In this document: positions 1 to 8,050 of the stretch, one piece after another | How the letters are laid out: each line of letters opens with the position of its first letter | Numbering within the stretch: the stretch's first letter is position 1 | Assembly (NCBI GenBank): GCA_009929055.1 | Contig: SABI01000020.1 | Location: 1-19,010 of the forward strand | DNA: 19,010 bases | Direction: 5' to 3' | DNA from: Spirochaetia bacterium | GTDB lineage: Bacteria > Spirochaetota > Spirochaetia > Sphaerochaetales > Sphaerochaetaceae | Notes under the pieces: model-generated | Told to the model about the DNA's origin: nothing | Databases searched by the model: none | The model's input: the letters and a program-made list of their open reading frames with translations, nothing else | Made by a program: the position numbers and the translations under genes

Positions 1-1150
1 GAATATTATAGAGCCACGTCATCTCTTTCTCATAGGGGAAGTGTTCTGTAAATGGGACTAAGTGTTGTTTTCGGTAGGTCTCTTTAATCTCACCCCCCTC
101 AAACATAATAACAGTATTATAATCTTTCCTATTCCATTCCCCATTTTCTAGGATAGGAGGAAGAGACTCATCATCAATCACCCCTTCAGGATTTCCTGTA
201 AGGAGGGGTACTGGAAGAGAAGTACCGAATTTTATAAATTCTTCTACTAAATCAGCAGTTGCTTCATTTGGGCGATAAGCCATATGCCAAGCGACAGAGG
301 GAACAAATGCTGTTTCAGACCAGAGAACCATGTCTGGGTTCTCCTTCAATGCTTCAAGGCTTAATCTTCTTAATGTGTTGAAGTTGTTTTTATAGGTAGT
401 ATAGCCACCCTTCCAACTGTCAGCACTATGCTGAACAGTTGCAACACGCCAATATTGATTAGGCTCTTCTTTGTTCCACTTCTGTAATGAGATAAATCCA
501 AATATGAATATACACACAATCATGAGAGTGTAGATACTCACAAATAATCTATTCTCATTGAGATAATTCAATAGTGTTTTCTTTAATCCTGTAAAATTAT
601 CTGCAACAAACCTTGCAAGAAAGGTTTGGGGAATAATCATCACAAAGGTAAGAAGCCATATACCTGAGAATGAAGCAATTTGTATAAATGGGAGATATTG
701 ATAAGTTGCATAAGCAATTGTCCCATAAGGATAGCCAGCAAACCATGATTGTCCAAGGTAGGCATAAGCAACCCATATTATTGCTTGGAGAATATATCCT
801 CTTTTTTTGCTAAGAGAGTCAGCTGCTTTTAAAAGGGGAAACAACATAACCATCTCCCCCCCCTTTATTATGGGAACAATAAGGATGGCAAGGGGGTGGA
901 ATGTTGTTAACCAGTAGTTAAAACAAGTGTAGAAAGTAAATCCAAAAACAAAGCCATAAAAGGCTATTGCCTTCCAACTTGTTGTACGAATAATTACAAA
1001 AAGAGGGATGAGGGAAAAAAACGCAAGAAACCCAAACCCATCATTCGATAAAAAGCCTGGGAATGCGAATGAAAAGAAGAACGCTGTACCTATTAAGGCA
1101 ACAATTTCAACAACGTAAGTCTTTACACTCCGTCGATGAATCCTCTCCAT
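1..1150 (-). CDS. lnt: Apolipoprotein N-acyltransferase, partial (C-terminus beyond window)
   Basis: Inner-membrane enzyme that transfers an acyl chain from phospholipid to the N-terminal cysteine of apolipoproteins, the last step of lipoprotein maturation in diderms. I read it directly by translating the reverse strand: 383 codons are open from an ATG at 1150 to the window edge. The first half is a chain of hydrophobic segments (for example FFFSFAFPGFL and FLAFFSLIPLFVII). The second half is a nitrilase-like domain with the usual motifs: LWSETAFVPS, carrying the catalytic Glu, and YRKQHLVPFTEHFPY, carrying the catalytic Lys. The catalytic Cys would lie beyond base 1. The ATG comes one base after the HU stop codon, and a GGAG lies inside the last HU codons, so translation is probably coupled. 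It is the last visible gene of the rpsT-HU-lnt operon. The family is certain from the two motifs; the C-terminus is unseen. Confidence 0.93.
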   Translation of the reverse strand, partial: MERIHRRSVKTYVVEIVALIGTAFFFSFAFPGFLSNDGFGFLAFFSLIPLFVIIRTTSWKAIAFYGFVFGFTFYTCFNYWLTTFHPLAILIVPIIKGGEMVMLFPLLKAADSLSKKRGYILQAIIWVAYAYLGQSWFAGYPYGTIAYATYQYLPFIQIASFSGIWLLTFVMIIPQTFLARFVADNFTGLKKTLLNYLNENRLFVSIYTLMIVCIFIFGFISLQKWNKEEPNQYWRVATVQHSADSWKGGYTTYKNNFNTLRRLSLEALKENPDMVLWSETAFVPSVAWHMAYRPNEATADLVEEFIKFGTSLPVPLLTGNPEGVIDDESLPPILENGEWNRKDYNTVIMFEGGEIKETYRKQHLVPFTEHFPYEKEMTWLYNI

Positions 1151-1151
1151 A

Positions 1152-1469
1152 TTAGTCTTTTTTCTCCGAAGAGCGAAGATTCCAAACAAAATCTTTGAGT
1201 TCTTTACCAGGTCTAAATATTGCTACACCATGTGTATCTACTGCAACTAGTTCTCCAGTTTTGGGATTTCGAGCTTTTTCACGTCCTTTACGAGTACGTA
1301 CTTCAAAAGTACCGAATCCACGTAATTCAATTACTCTATCTTGTTCTAAACCTTTTTTTACTTCTTCAAAAAATTCATCAATAAGCGTATGAACGTCTGC
1401 ACGATTCATTTCAAGCCTTTGTTGAATATTGTCTATGATTTCAGCCTTTGTCAATTTTTGATTTGCCAT
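1152..1469 (-). CDS. HU/IHF-family nucleoid DNA-binding protein
   Basis: Small basic DNA-bending protein of the HU/IHF family, 105 aa, acting as a dimer on the nucleoid. The N-terminal helices (LTKAEIIDNIQQRL, then a helix ending EEVKKGLEQD) are followed by the beta-sheet signature IELRGFGTFEVRTRKGR and the DNA-binding arm ARNPKTGE. The C-terminus is FRPGKELKDFVW plus a short charged tail. The start used is the ATG at 1469 (MANQKLTK), because AGGAG lies 7 bases upstream of it. An in-frame ATG at 1475 (MFMANQ) sits only 1 base after the same AGGAG and is unlikely. It lies 46 bases after rpsT and 1 base before lnt on the same strand, so all three are probably co-transcribed. HU and IHF subunits cannot be told apart safely from this sequence, so no symbol is given. 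Confidence 0.95.
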   Translation of the reverse strand: MANQKLTKAEIIDNIQQRLEMNRADVHTLIDEFFEEVKKGLEQDRVIELRGFGTFEVRTRKGREKARNPKTGELVAVDTHGVAIFRPGKELKDFVWNLRSSEKKD

Positions 1470-1515
1470 GAACATTCTCCTAAAAATTTATTATGAAAAT
1501 TAATAAGTGCTTATT

Positions 1516-1785
1516 TTAAGCTTTGTCCAATGCATTAAATTGAGCTTGAAGTCGAGATTTTTTTCTTGAAACAGTATTCGCATGAAACACACCTTTTGAT
1601 CCTGCTGTATCAAGTAACTTGATTGCATAGTCAAACTTTTCCTTCACACTAGAAGTATCACTGCTACTAGCTGTCATTTGAAACTTCTTGATAGCAGTTC
1701 TCACTGCACTCTTTGTTTCTCTATTTCGTAATCTTGCTTTTTCATTTTGGCGCTCTCTTTTAGCGGCCGAGCTACTATTGAACAC
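1516..1785 (-). CDS. rpsT: 30S ribosomal protein S20, GTG start
   Basis: Primary 16S rRNA-binding protein of the small ribosomal subunit, 89 aa and rich in Lys and Arg. Family features are visible: AAKRERQNEKARLRNRETKS near the N-terminus, a helical middle, and KGVFHANTVSRKKSRL near the C-terminus, matching the usual KG-hxN-xxxRKKSRL block. The start chosen is a GTG at 1785, preceded by GGAGG at a 6-base spacing. The open frame continues 8 codons upstream to 1809, but that extension would overlap the Shine-Dalgarno and is not S20-like. A promoter lies about 75 bases upstream (1860-1888). It heads the operon with HU and lnt. A GTG start is common for genes such as S20 where translation is autoregulated, but whether that happens here is inference. 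Confidence 0.96.
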   Translation of the reverse strand: MFNSSSAAKRERQNEKARLRNRETKSAVRTAIKKFQMTASSSDTSSVKEKFDYAIKLLDTAGSKGVFHANTVSRKKSRLQAQFNALDKA

Positions 1786-1859
1786 GGTATACCTCCAACG
1801 GTTTATCAATTATCTAAGTTCAAGGGATTGAATCCGATGATATTAACCAACGGATACAC

Positions 1860-1888
1860 AAAATATCACACTCCGTAAAATCGGTCAA
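1860..1888 (-). promoter_or_regulatory. Sigma70-type promoter for rpsT-HU-lnt
   Basis: On the minus strand TTGACC (1883-1888) and TATTTT (1860-1865) are separated by exactly 17 bases. Transcription would start near 1853, giving a leader of about 68 bases before the rpsT GTG. It lies in the 129-base gap between ricT and rpsT. No convincing terminator for ricT was seen in the same gap, so some read-through from ricT is possible. Confidence 0.7.
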
Positions 1889-1914
1889 TACAATAAATTA
1901 CAATTTTTGATTGT

Positions 1915-3030
1915 TCATGTTGATAGAAGTTCTTCTAAATACCCTTTTTCAACTTCCCACCTGCTGTGTTGGTCGTCAAAGAGGAGCTTTTCTAGGGGAA
2001 TGGTAAGACTTCTTCCATCAATACTAGTCACTGTAATTTTTCTACTTAAAATATTTATATCACTAATTCTCATTAATTCGTGAAGTATTTTTAATTTACT
2101 CCCTTCAGGGGGAAGTTTTTTCTTCTCTTCTATATAAAAATCATATTCATAGCTCAAACAACAAAGCAATCTTCCACAAGGTCCAGAAATTTTTGTAGAA
2201 TTGAGAGAAAGATTTTGTTCTTTTGCCATTTTTATTGAAACAGGGTTAAGTTTATCAGCTAAACAGTGGCAACAATAATCTCGACCACATACTGCTAAGC
2301 CTCCTAACACTCTCGATTCGTCTCTTACCCCAATTTGTCTGAGTTCAATACGAACACGGAATATTGAGACGAGATCTTTTACAAGTTCTCTAAAGTCTAC
2401 TCTATTAGCACTTGTAAAGAAAAAGATAATCTTGGCTTCCCCAAAGAGAAAATGGGCAGAGACAAGTTTCATATCGAGTTTATGGTGTACTATCTTTTCT
2501 CTACAGAGGATAAGAGCATCATTTTCTTGAATAGTAAGTTGTTCGAATTTTTTCTCATCTTCATCACTCACGAGTCGATCTATCCAATCAACATCACCCG
2601 AAATCTTCACCATATCTTTTCCAATTTCCGTTTTCTCAGTTGTGTCAACTTCAATCGTTTCATGTTCAAGCTCTATTTCAGGGATTTCAATCTCCATTTC
2701 ATCACTTGAAGCAAGCAATTCTCCTTCAACTAGGAGTGGAGTTTCAACACATTCTCCGTGCAAACAAGACCCCTGGCATTCAGTTGCCCCTGGTTCATAT
2801 TGTCCTATCGCCATAGCAGAGCCGACAACAACTCCGTAATCAAGGCCATAACGGGAAGGAAAAATTACTTTTTGATCTCTCTTTAATGTTTCATGATGAG
2901 CGCATATGGTGAGCTCATTACTTACAGGACTTTTCACAAGATAGATATATCCATATTCTTTTGAATTTGAGGTATATTGAGGTCTATTATCATCTCGCCT
3001 ATCTTGGTTATTAGGCTTATTATTATTCAT
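1915..3030 (-). CDS. ricT: PSP1/RicT-family protein (YaaT-like)
   Basis: Member of the PSP1 family. Bacillus RicT/YaaT works with RicA and RicF in a complex that carries Fe-S clusters and affects RNase Y-dependent RNA processing and development; the role here is inferred by homology only. It is 371 aa. The N-terminal PSP1 core reads YLVKS...VIFPSRYGLDYGVVVG. The C-terminal hallmark is CGRDYCC...PVSIKMAKEQNLSLN...GPCGRLLCCLSYE at about residues 260-305. Between them is a Glu/Asp-rich insert at about residues 100-150 (runs such as EMEIEIPEIELEHE). An additional Cys trio, C85-x3-C89-x4-C94, precedes the insert and could help bind a metal cluster. The start ATG at 3030 has AAGGA 5 bases upstream and its own promoter. 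No RicA or RicF partner is in the window. Confidence 0.9.
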   Translation of the reverse strand: MNNNKPNNQDRRDDNRPQYTSNSKEYGYIYLVKSPVSNELTICAHHETLKRDQKVIFPSRYGLDYGVVVGSAMAIGQYEPGATECQGSCLHGECVETPLLVEGELLASSDEMEIEIPEIELEHETIEVDTTEKTEIGKDMVKISGDVDWIDRLVSDEDEKKFEQLTIQENDALILCREKIVHHKLDMKLVSAHFLFGEAKIIFFFTSANRVDFRELVKDLVSIFRVRIELRQIGVRDESRVLGGLAVCGRDYCCHCLADKLNPVSIKMAKEQNLSLNSTKISGPCGRLLCCLSYEYDFYIEEKKKLPPEGSKLKILHELMRISDINILSRKITVTSIDGRSLTIPLEKLLFDDQHSRWEVEKGYLEELLST

Positions 3031-3085
3031 GTATATCCTTATTTCTTTAACACAGAAAGTATTACAATTCTTTAATCTATCTTAA

Positions 3086-3112
3086 ATTATCATGTAGCAG
3101 GGAAATTGTCAA
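3086..3112 (-). promoter_or_regulatory. Promoter for ricT
   Basis: On the minus strand a perfect TTGACA (3107-3112) and GATAAT (3086-3091) are separated by 15 bases, slightly short of optimal. It lies 55 bases upstream of the ricT ATG and back-to-back with the tatD promoter. A 17-base-spaced alternative (TAATTT) matches the -10 consensus less well. Confidence 0.6.
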
Positions 3113-3126
3113 ACCGTAATTCCTTC

Positions 3127-3155
3127 TTGACGACTGGGTAAGTTCATGTTATCTT
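3127..3155 (+). promoter_or_regulatory. Promoter for tatD-dusB
   Basis: TTGACG (3127-3132) and TATCTT (3150-3155) are separated by 17 bases, with a likely start point near 3162 and a leader of about 40 bases. Its -35 box lies 14 bases from the -35 box of the oppositely directed ricT promoter, so the two promoters diverge from a common 70-base patch. Confidence 0.65.
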
Positions 3156-3203
3156 ACACGTACATCGTTGCAGATGTAAATGTAATCAATATCAGGAAAA
3201 ATC

Positions 3204-3983
3204 ATGAAATTATTTGATACTCACGCCCACATAGGGTTAATACATGAAGACCAGATGGAGCAATTGCTCATCATACAAAGAGCTAAAAGAAAATCAGTTA
3301 CTCACATTGTAAGTATCTGTAACTCTCTTATCGACTTTGAAACTGTCTATGAAAATTTAAAAACAGCTAATGGAGTATACCATGCAGTAGGAGTATCTCC
3401 CTCTGAAGTAGTAAACCCAGGGCATAATTGGGAACAAAGATTAATTACCTATAGTGCATATGAAAGAGTTATTGCTATTGGAGAGACGGGCCTTGATTAT
3501 TATCGCAATTATGGGGATAAAAATTCACAAGTTGAACTATTTATAAAACAACTCGATATTGCTCGTAGCCTTAAACTTCCTGTAATTATCCATAACAGAG
3601 AAGCAGGTAAAGATATTCTCGATATCCTTAGTACTCGTCTTGGAGAACAAGGTGGAATTTTCCATTGTTATAGCGAAGATTGGAAATTTGCTCAGCAGGC
3701 ACTCGATTTACCAATGTATTTCTCCTTTGCAGGAAATATTACCTACAAGAATGTGAGACACTTGCATGAGACTATTTATAATCTCCCATTAGAAAGGATT
3801 CTCATCGAATCAGAAAGTCCCTTTATGGTTCCATCTCTCTACAAAGGGAAACGAAATAAACCCGCTTATCTAGAAGAGACAGCAAAATCTGTTGCTGAAA
3901 TCAAAGGGTTAGATGTAGAAGAAACTGCCACAGCCTTATACCAAAATAGTCTAAGGGCATTTCATCTCCCATCTGATGTATAA
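3204..3983 (+). CDS. tatD: TatD-family metal-dependent hydrolase
   Basis: TIM-barrel metallohydrolase of the TatD/YcfH/YabD group, 259 aa, close to the usual 255-265. Known members act as DNases or D-aminoacyl-tRNA deacylases; the exact substrate here is unknown. Visible metal ligands are FDTHAH (His7, His9), IGETGLDYY (Glu94), PVIIHNREA (His130) and GIFHCYS (His154). The final ligand motif, usually ETDSP or ETDAP, reads ESESP (202-206), so the expected Asp is a Glu at 204. Otherwise the PFMVPSLYKGKRNKPAYL end is typical. The ATG follows AGGA with a 6-base spacing. It is followed by dusB after 17 bases, probably as one transcript. TatD membership is clear, but paralogues (ycfH, yjjV) cannot be separated, so the symbol is a family name. 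Confidence 0.9.
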   Translation: MKLFDTHAHIGLIHEDQMEQLLIIQRAKRKSVTHIVSICNSLIDFETVYENLKTANGVYHAVGVSPSEVVNPGHNWEQRLITYSAYERVIAIGETGLDYYRNYGDKNSQVELFIKQLDIARSLKLPVIIHNREAGKDILDILSTRLGEQGGIFHCYSEDWKFAQQALDLPMYFSFAGNITYKNVRHLHETIYNLPLERILIESESPFMVPSLYKGKRNKPAYLEETAKSVAEIKGLDVEETATALYQNSLRAFHLPSDV

Positions 3984-4000
3984 GAGGATTTATAGGTTTA

Positions 4001-5008
4001 ATGAGTAGTCTAACACCTCTATACCATCCAGTTACTATAGGAAATGTGACCCTTAGTGGAAATATTTTCTTAGCTCCCCTTGCAGGATATACAGACAGAG
4101 CATTTAGGTCTGTCTGTATCGATCAAGGGGCATCTTTTACCTATAGTGAAATGGTGAGTGCAGAAGGGGTCGCCCGAGGAAGTGACAATACTGAGTCTTT
4201 AATGGAAAGGGCTAAAAATGAACCTAATTTAGGGATTCAGATATTTATGCCCGACGCTTCTGTAGCTCTTCGTGCCCTCCCAAGACTTCTTCACTACAAG
4301 CCCACAATTATTGATATTAATTGTGGATGTCCTGTTCCTAAAGTGATTAAAACTGGAGCAGGGGCAGCTCTCATGAATGAACCAGAAAAAATTCATTCAA
4401 TGATAAAAAATCTTAAAGAATTCACTGATATCCCCATAAGTATTAAAATTAGGACAGGATGGGATGACTCTTCCATTAACTATAAAGAAGTTGCTAGTGC
4501 TGCACTTTCGGCCCGTGTCGATATGATTACCATGCACGCAAGAACTCGTAAAATGGCCTACTCTGGTACAGCTGATTGGAGCGCCCTAAAAGAATTAAAA
4601 CAATATGTCTCTTACAGAGACCCGAATGTCGTGGTTTTTGGCTCTGGTGATCTTTATTCCGCTAGTGATGCAAAAGAGATGCTACAAGCAACTCGTGTTG
4701 ATGGCCTTATGTTTGCTCGGGGTTCTATAGGGAATCCTTTTGTTTTTAATAATACCATTCGTTTGCTACAACATGAGAAAACAACAGAACCTACTATTGA
4801 AGAGAAGCTACAAGTAATGCTAAAGCAGCTTTACTTAATGGGTGAATATGCAGGGGAGTTTCTCGCCACTCGAGAGATGAGAAAACACGCAACAAGTTAT
4901 ATTAAAGGGATGGCGCATGGAGGAAAAGCAAAACAAGCTTTGGTTCAATGTACTACCTATAAAGAATATGAGCATGTATGTAAAGAGCTCATTAGTGGGA
5001 ATCTGTAA
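4001..5008 (+). CDS. dusB: tRNA-dihydrouridine synthase, DusB type
   Basis: Flavin enzyme that reduces uridines in the tRNA D-loop to dihydrouridine with NADPH. It is 335 aa, typical for DusB. The TIM barrel opens with the family motif FLAPLAGYTDRAFR (residues 23-36). The catalytic-loop motif DINCGCPVPKV holds the proton-donor Cys (C110); the usual Met before Gly-Cys is another Cys here, C108. KIRTGWDD, ITMHARTR (FMN/tRNA phosphate contacts) and DGLMFARGSIGNPFVF follow in order. The C-terminal helical domain includes TREMRKHATSYIKGM, typical of DusB. It starts 17 bases after tatD with a modest ribosome site (AGAGGA, long spacing; TAGG closer). A 79-base gap separates it from the PurD-like gene. 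Confidence 0.94.
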   Translation: MSSLTPLYHPVTIGNVTLSGNIFLAPLAGYTDRAFRSVCIDQGASFTYSEMVSAEGVARGSDNTESLMERAKNEPNLGIQIFMPDASVALRALPRLLHYKPTIIDINCGCPVPKVIKTGAGAALMNEPEKIHSMIKNLKEFTDIPISIKIRTGWDDSSINYKEVASAALSARVDMITMHARTRKMAYSGTADWSALKELKQYVSYRDPNVVVFGSGDLYSASDAKEMLQATRVDGLMFARGSIGNPFVFNNTIRLLQHEKTTEPTIEEKLQVMLKQLYLMGEYAGEFLATREMRKHATSYIKGMAHGGKAKQALVQCTTYKEYEHVCKELISGNL

Positions 5009-5087
5009 CAGGGTGTTTAGTTGACCAATCGAATTATTACATGATAGCTTTAATAATTGACACAAACACTAAGGGGAGATGAGGAAT

Positions 5088-6353
5088 ATGAGAGTTCTTG
5101 TATTAGGTTCTGGAGCAAAAGATCATGCTATTACATGGTTATTTTCTCAAAGCCGGTTAATTAGTGGTTTATTTGTTGCTAAAGGGAATATTGGAACTGA
5201 TGCAATAGCAACGAACCTTGTTGATGTAGACCCATCATCTCCTGAACAAGTATATAAAGCTTGTCAAGAATATAAGATAAATTTTGTCTTTGTTGGAACA
5301 GAAGCCCCTCTTTTTACAGGAGTGATTGACTTCCTTAAAGAAAAAGGGATTAGAACCTTTGGAGCACCAAAGAATGCTCTCCACCTTGAAGGAGATCGTC
5401 AATTTGCTAAAAACTTTACTTCGAGGCACAATATTCCAACTCCAGGATATAAACTATTTGAAGATGAAGAATCTTTGTCGGCATATCTTCTAAGGCACGA
5501 AGGGCAAAGATTTGTCCTTAAAAAGAATGCTCTTGCTCCAAGTAGAATTATGGTCAACTCGAGTGACCACAATATTCTCATCGATTTTGCACGAGATATT
5601 CTTACCCAAGATTCAATTATCTTAGAAGAATCTATCTCAGGACTTCCTATTACTATAACTGTATTTACTGACAATAATGGATATTTAATGCTTCCAATAT
5701 CTTCTGATTACACAAGAAGTGAAGAAGGAGATATAGGGGCTGCTACAGGAGGAATGGGCTCTATTTGTCCAGTTCCTATAAGTAGCATTGAGAAGAATCA
5801 AATTATTGAAAGCATCATTGAACCCACTTTGTATGGTATGAGAGTAGAACAGTTTGCTTATAAAGGAGTTCTCACCTTTAGTGTTATTCTTACTCAAACA
5901 GGACCAGTTCTCGTAGATTACCACGTTCGCTTTAATGACCCAGCAACTCAAGCAATTGTCCCTCTTATCACTTCTGACATCATAGAGATTCTTGAAGCAA
6001 TGGAGATGAATCAATTAAGCTCATTCAAATTACAAGTAACCCATCAGTCTACAGTTGCTGTTGTTGTCGCAAGTAAAGGATATCCTTCTCAACCAGAAAT
6101 TAATAAAGAGGTTGCTCCAATACCTCTGTCAATTAGAAATAACCTCATTATCGCTCAGCCATTTGTTTTTTATGGAGCTGTCAGTAAGAAAGGGGATAAA
6201 GCCCTCACAAATGGGGGAAGAAATGTGACTATAGTAGGAACTGGTAAAAATATTATCGAAGCTAACAAGCAAGCCTATGCATATATTGACTCTGTACAAT
6301 TTGAAGGAGCTTGGCACCGACGTGATATAGGTAACCGTTTCTTTGAGAACTAA
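5088..6353 (+). CDS. Diverged PurD-like ADP-grasp protein (phosphoribosylamine-glycine ligase family)
   Basis: The 421-aa length and overall order match PurD, the purine-pathway enzyme that joins glycine to phosphoribosylamine. Matching blocks are an N-terminal GSGAKDHAITW (usual GSGGREHAIAW), VGTEAPLFTGVIDFL, TFGAPKNALHLEGDRQFAK, NIPTPGYKLF, GDIGAATGGMGSICPVP and a VRFNDPATQ block. Key sites are altered. The nucleotide loop usually reading VVKADGLAAGKGV is VLKKNALAPSRIMV (143-156). QDHKR is SSDYTR. The metal-binding LEFN is VDYH (276-279). GDPET is NDPAT (283-287). Catalysis as GAR synthetase is therefore doubtful. The start chosen is the ATG at 5088 (MRVLVLGSG), fitting the family and a GGGGAG at 9 bases; the in-frame ATG at 5079 abuts that site. 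Its stop overlaps the stop of the convergent barrel gene by 3 bases. Confidence 0.75.
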   Translation: MRVLVLGSGAKDHAITWLFSQSRLISGLFVAKGNIGTDAIATNLVDVDPSSPEQVYKACQEYKINFVFVGTEAPLFTGVIDFLKEKGIRTFGAPKNALHLEGDRQFAKNFTSRHNIPTPGYKLFEDEESLSAYLLRHEGQRFVLKKNALAPSRIMVNSSDHNILIDFARDILTQDSIILEESISGLPITITVFTDNNGYLMLPISSDYTRSEEGDIGAATGGMGSICPVPISSIEKNQIIESIIEPTLYGMRVEQFAYKGVLTFSVILTQTGPVLVDYHVRFNDPATQAIVPLITSDIIEILEAMEMNQLSSFKLQVTHQSTVAVVVASKGYPSQPEINKEVAPIPLSIRNNLIIAQPFVFYGAVSKKGDKALTNGGRNVTIVGTGKNIIEANKQAYAYIDSVQFEGAWHRRDIGNRFFEN

Positions 6354-8050
6354 AGGGTGAATGAAACTCCTAAGGTAAACTGAACATCACTATTCTCATT
6401 GCTATATGCCTTAGTTGCTTTTGTATAATCTCTCTTTCCTACATAGGCAAGATTGGCATAAAAGTCAGCATCTACAAAAGAAATAAGATTCTCTATTCCA
6501 AAATTTCCACTCAGAGCTACACTAAGATTCTCTTGTACAACTAATCCTGAAGGAGAGGCCTCTAGGATTGAGTTCACCACACTATTAGGGGTAAAGTAGT
6601 TAATCTCACCATGCCTCATCCAAATGAGCTCTAGAGCGATTATTCTATCTTTTGGAAGTCGGTAGGCTACATCAAGTTGAAGGACATTGGCATCTCCTCC
6701 ATATTCATACCCTAGATAATCAATATGGGAAACAAAGGAAGTTCCATTTCCATGATAACGACGGAATGTAAGGAAATCGACTAATTCGCGGCGATACAGA
6801 GCAGGACTTGTGGTAGCAAATTCTAATGAAGAGAAGAGAATTCCTTTACTAAGCGAATGAGCATATTCTACACCAACTAAATAGCCAGAAGCATCTGCTT
6901 GTGTTGCACCTTCATTAGGTGCTCTCGCTTGATCTAAGACAAACTGTCCATATATATTTAATCCATCAATAATCATCACATCAAGTTCAACATGGGCTAT
7001 TGCATTGAACATTGTTCTACTATTGAGATTGTGAAATACGTTAGCTGGATTTAGATGTCTAAGGCTGAAAACATCATTTTGATACATGACGTTTTCTGAA
7101 ATCGCAAAGGTAATTCTATCAATAGGACGAAACTCAAGTCGGTGGGCCATGAACATTTTAAATTCTTCATCTTGGCTATTGCCTTCTCCTGTATGAATAT
7201 TTGTTTCAAAGAACATATTTGTCCAATCATAGGAGAATCTATCGCTAAAAGTAACAAATCTTACATATTCTTGGTAATCATCATGATCTGATATAACAAA
7301 GTTTCCAGAGTGACCATTACCCCAACGAATCTTGTCTCTAGAAAGGGAAAGGTTCCAATTATCTCCCCCTGTCGAAATTAATGCTCTTTTAGGTGTTTGG
7401 AAATCAATATCATAGGTACTACTCATCCAGTTTGTGAGAAAAGGCCTATTGTAGATTGAAGAATTTATAAGATAACTTCCAACTCCTGATGGTATCTTTA
7501 TGATTCCTTCAGTCTTACTGAGATTAAATCGACCAAAATCATCCCCAAATCTAAATCTATTTCTTCCGTACTGTAAATCAGAATAGATATAGAGGAAATC
7601 AGAGAATGACATATCGAATCTTAATCGAAACATTGGCTTTCTTTCTGGAAATCCTACGACCCAATCTTGCTCATGTGTATACTCATCTATATTTGAATGA
7701 GTATACATCTCAGCGTTTAAATCAAAGTAGAAACCAAGATCAACAAGCCCATCGTATGAATAGCGAACTTCCTTATCTATTTCTCTTTTTATTCCTTGAT
7801 AAAACTCTTTCATCCCATCAGATAATCTAGACTCATCAATACGAGAAAGGATGAGAGTCGCTTCAGCGCTACTCCATGGTCTTTTATTTGAAGGAGTTCC
7901 ATATCCACTTACAAGGTAGAGAGCTTCTACATCATCATATATAAAAGAATCCATAGGGATAATAAACGTAGGAGATGAAGAGAATAGGGAGAAGGTTGTT
8001 ACCACCAAGAAGGTGGTAACAAGGACGATATTCTTAACGTTAGGCTTCAT
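6350..8050 (-). CDS. Wzi-like outer-membrane beta-barrel protein (short type)
   Basis: 566 aa, with an N-terminal signal peptide (residues 1 to about 26: a basic start, then VLVTTFLVVTTFSLFSSS) and then alternating beta-strand sequence throughout. It resembles the Wzi capsule-assembly barrels, which in Escherichia coli and Klebsiella bind group 1 capsule at the cell surface. The best marker is IRWGNGHSGNFVISDH at about residues 243-258, equivalent to SWGPGKSGNFVLGDH in its paralogues. LRHLNPANVFHN and GYEYGGDANVLQLDVAY are also shared. The N-terminal IIPMDSFIYDDVEALYLVSGYG...RPWS segment is the helical lead-in common to this family. It ends in SFTL, a plausible barrel-insertion signal. It starts 14 bases after the stop of the next barrel gene with only a weak AAGAG, so it was probably the second gene of a two-gene operon now disrupted by an insertion sequence. 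An 11-bp perfect hairpin lies within its signal-peptide codons. Confidence 0.8.
   Translation of the reverse strand: MKPNVKNIVLVTTFLVVTTFSLFSSSPTFIIPMDSFIYDDVEALYLVSGYGTPSNKRPWSSAEATLILSRIDESRLSDGMKEFYQGIKREIDKEVRYSYDGLVDLGFYFDLNAEMYTHSNIDEYTHEQDWVVGFPERKPMFRLRFDMSFSDFLYIYSDLQYGRNRFRFGDDFGRFNLSKTEGIIKIPSGVGSYLINSSIYNRPFLTNWMSSTYDIDFQTPKRALISTGGDNWNLSLSRDKIRWGNGHSGNFVISDHDDYQEYVRFVTFSDRFSYDWTNMFFETNIHTGEGNSQDEEFKMFMAHRLEFRPIDRITFAISENVMYQNDVFSLRHLNPANVFHNLNSRTMFNAIAHVELDVMIIDGLNIYGQFVLDQARAPNEGATQADASGYLVGVEYAHSLSKGILFSSLEFATTSPALYRRELVDFLTFRRYHGNGTSFVSHIDYLGYEYGGDANVLQLDVAYRLPKDRIIALELIWMRHGEINYFTPNSVVNSILEASPSGLVVQENLSVALSGNFGIENLISFVDADFYANLAYVGKRDYTKATKAYSNENSDVQFTLGVSFTL
7996..8022 (-). 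repeat. Perfect 11-bp inverted repeat in the signal-peptide codons
   Basis: TTGTTACCACC (7996-8006) and GGTGGTAACAA (8012-8022) are perfectly complementary around a 5-base loop. In the mRNA of the short barrel gene it begins about 28 bases after the start codon and encodes the repetitive VTTFLVVTT part of the signal peptide. No U-tract follows, so it is not a standard terminator. Confidence 0.85.

Noticed and set aside
1502..1515. AATAAG-TG-CTTATT palindrome between rpsT and HU as a terminator
   Set aside because: The stem is short and AT-only around a loop of 2 bases, it has no T-run in the right place, and HU and lnt need read-through.
5021..5063. TTGACC at 5021 and TTGACA at 5057 as promoters for the PurD-like gene
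   Set aside because: The first has only a poor -10 (ATAGCT) at 17 bases, and the second leaves no room for a -10 and leader before the start at 5088.
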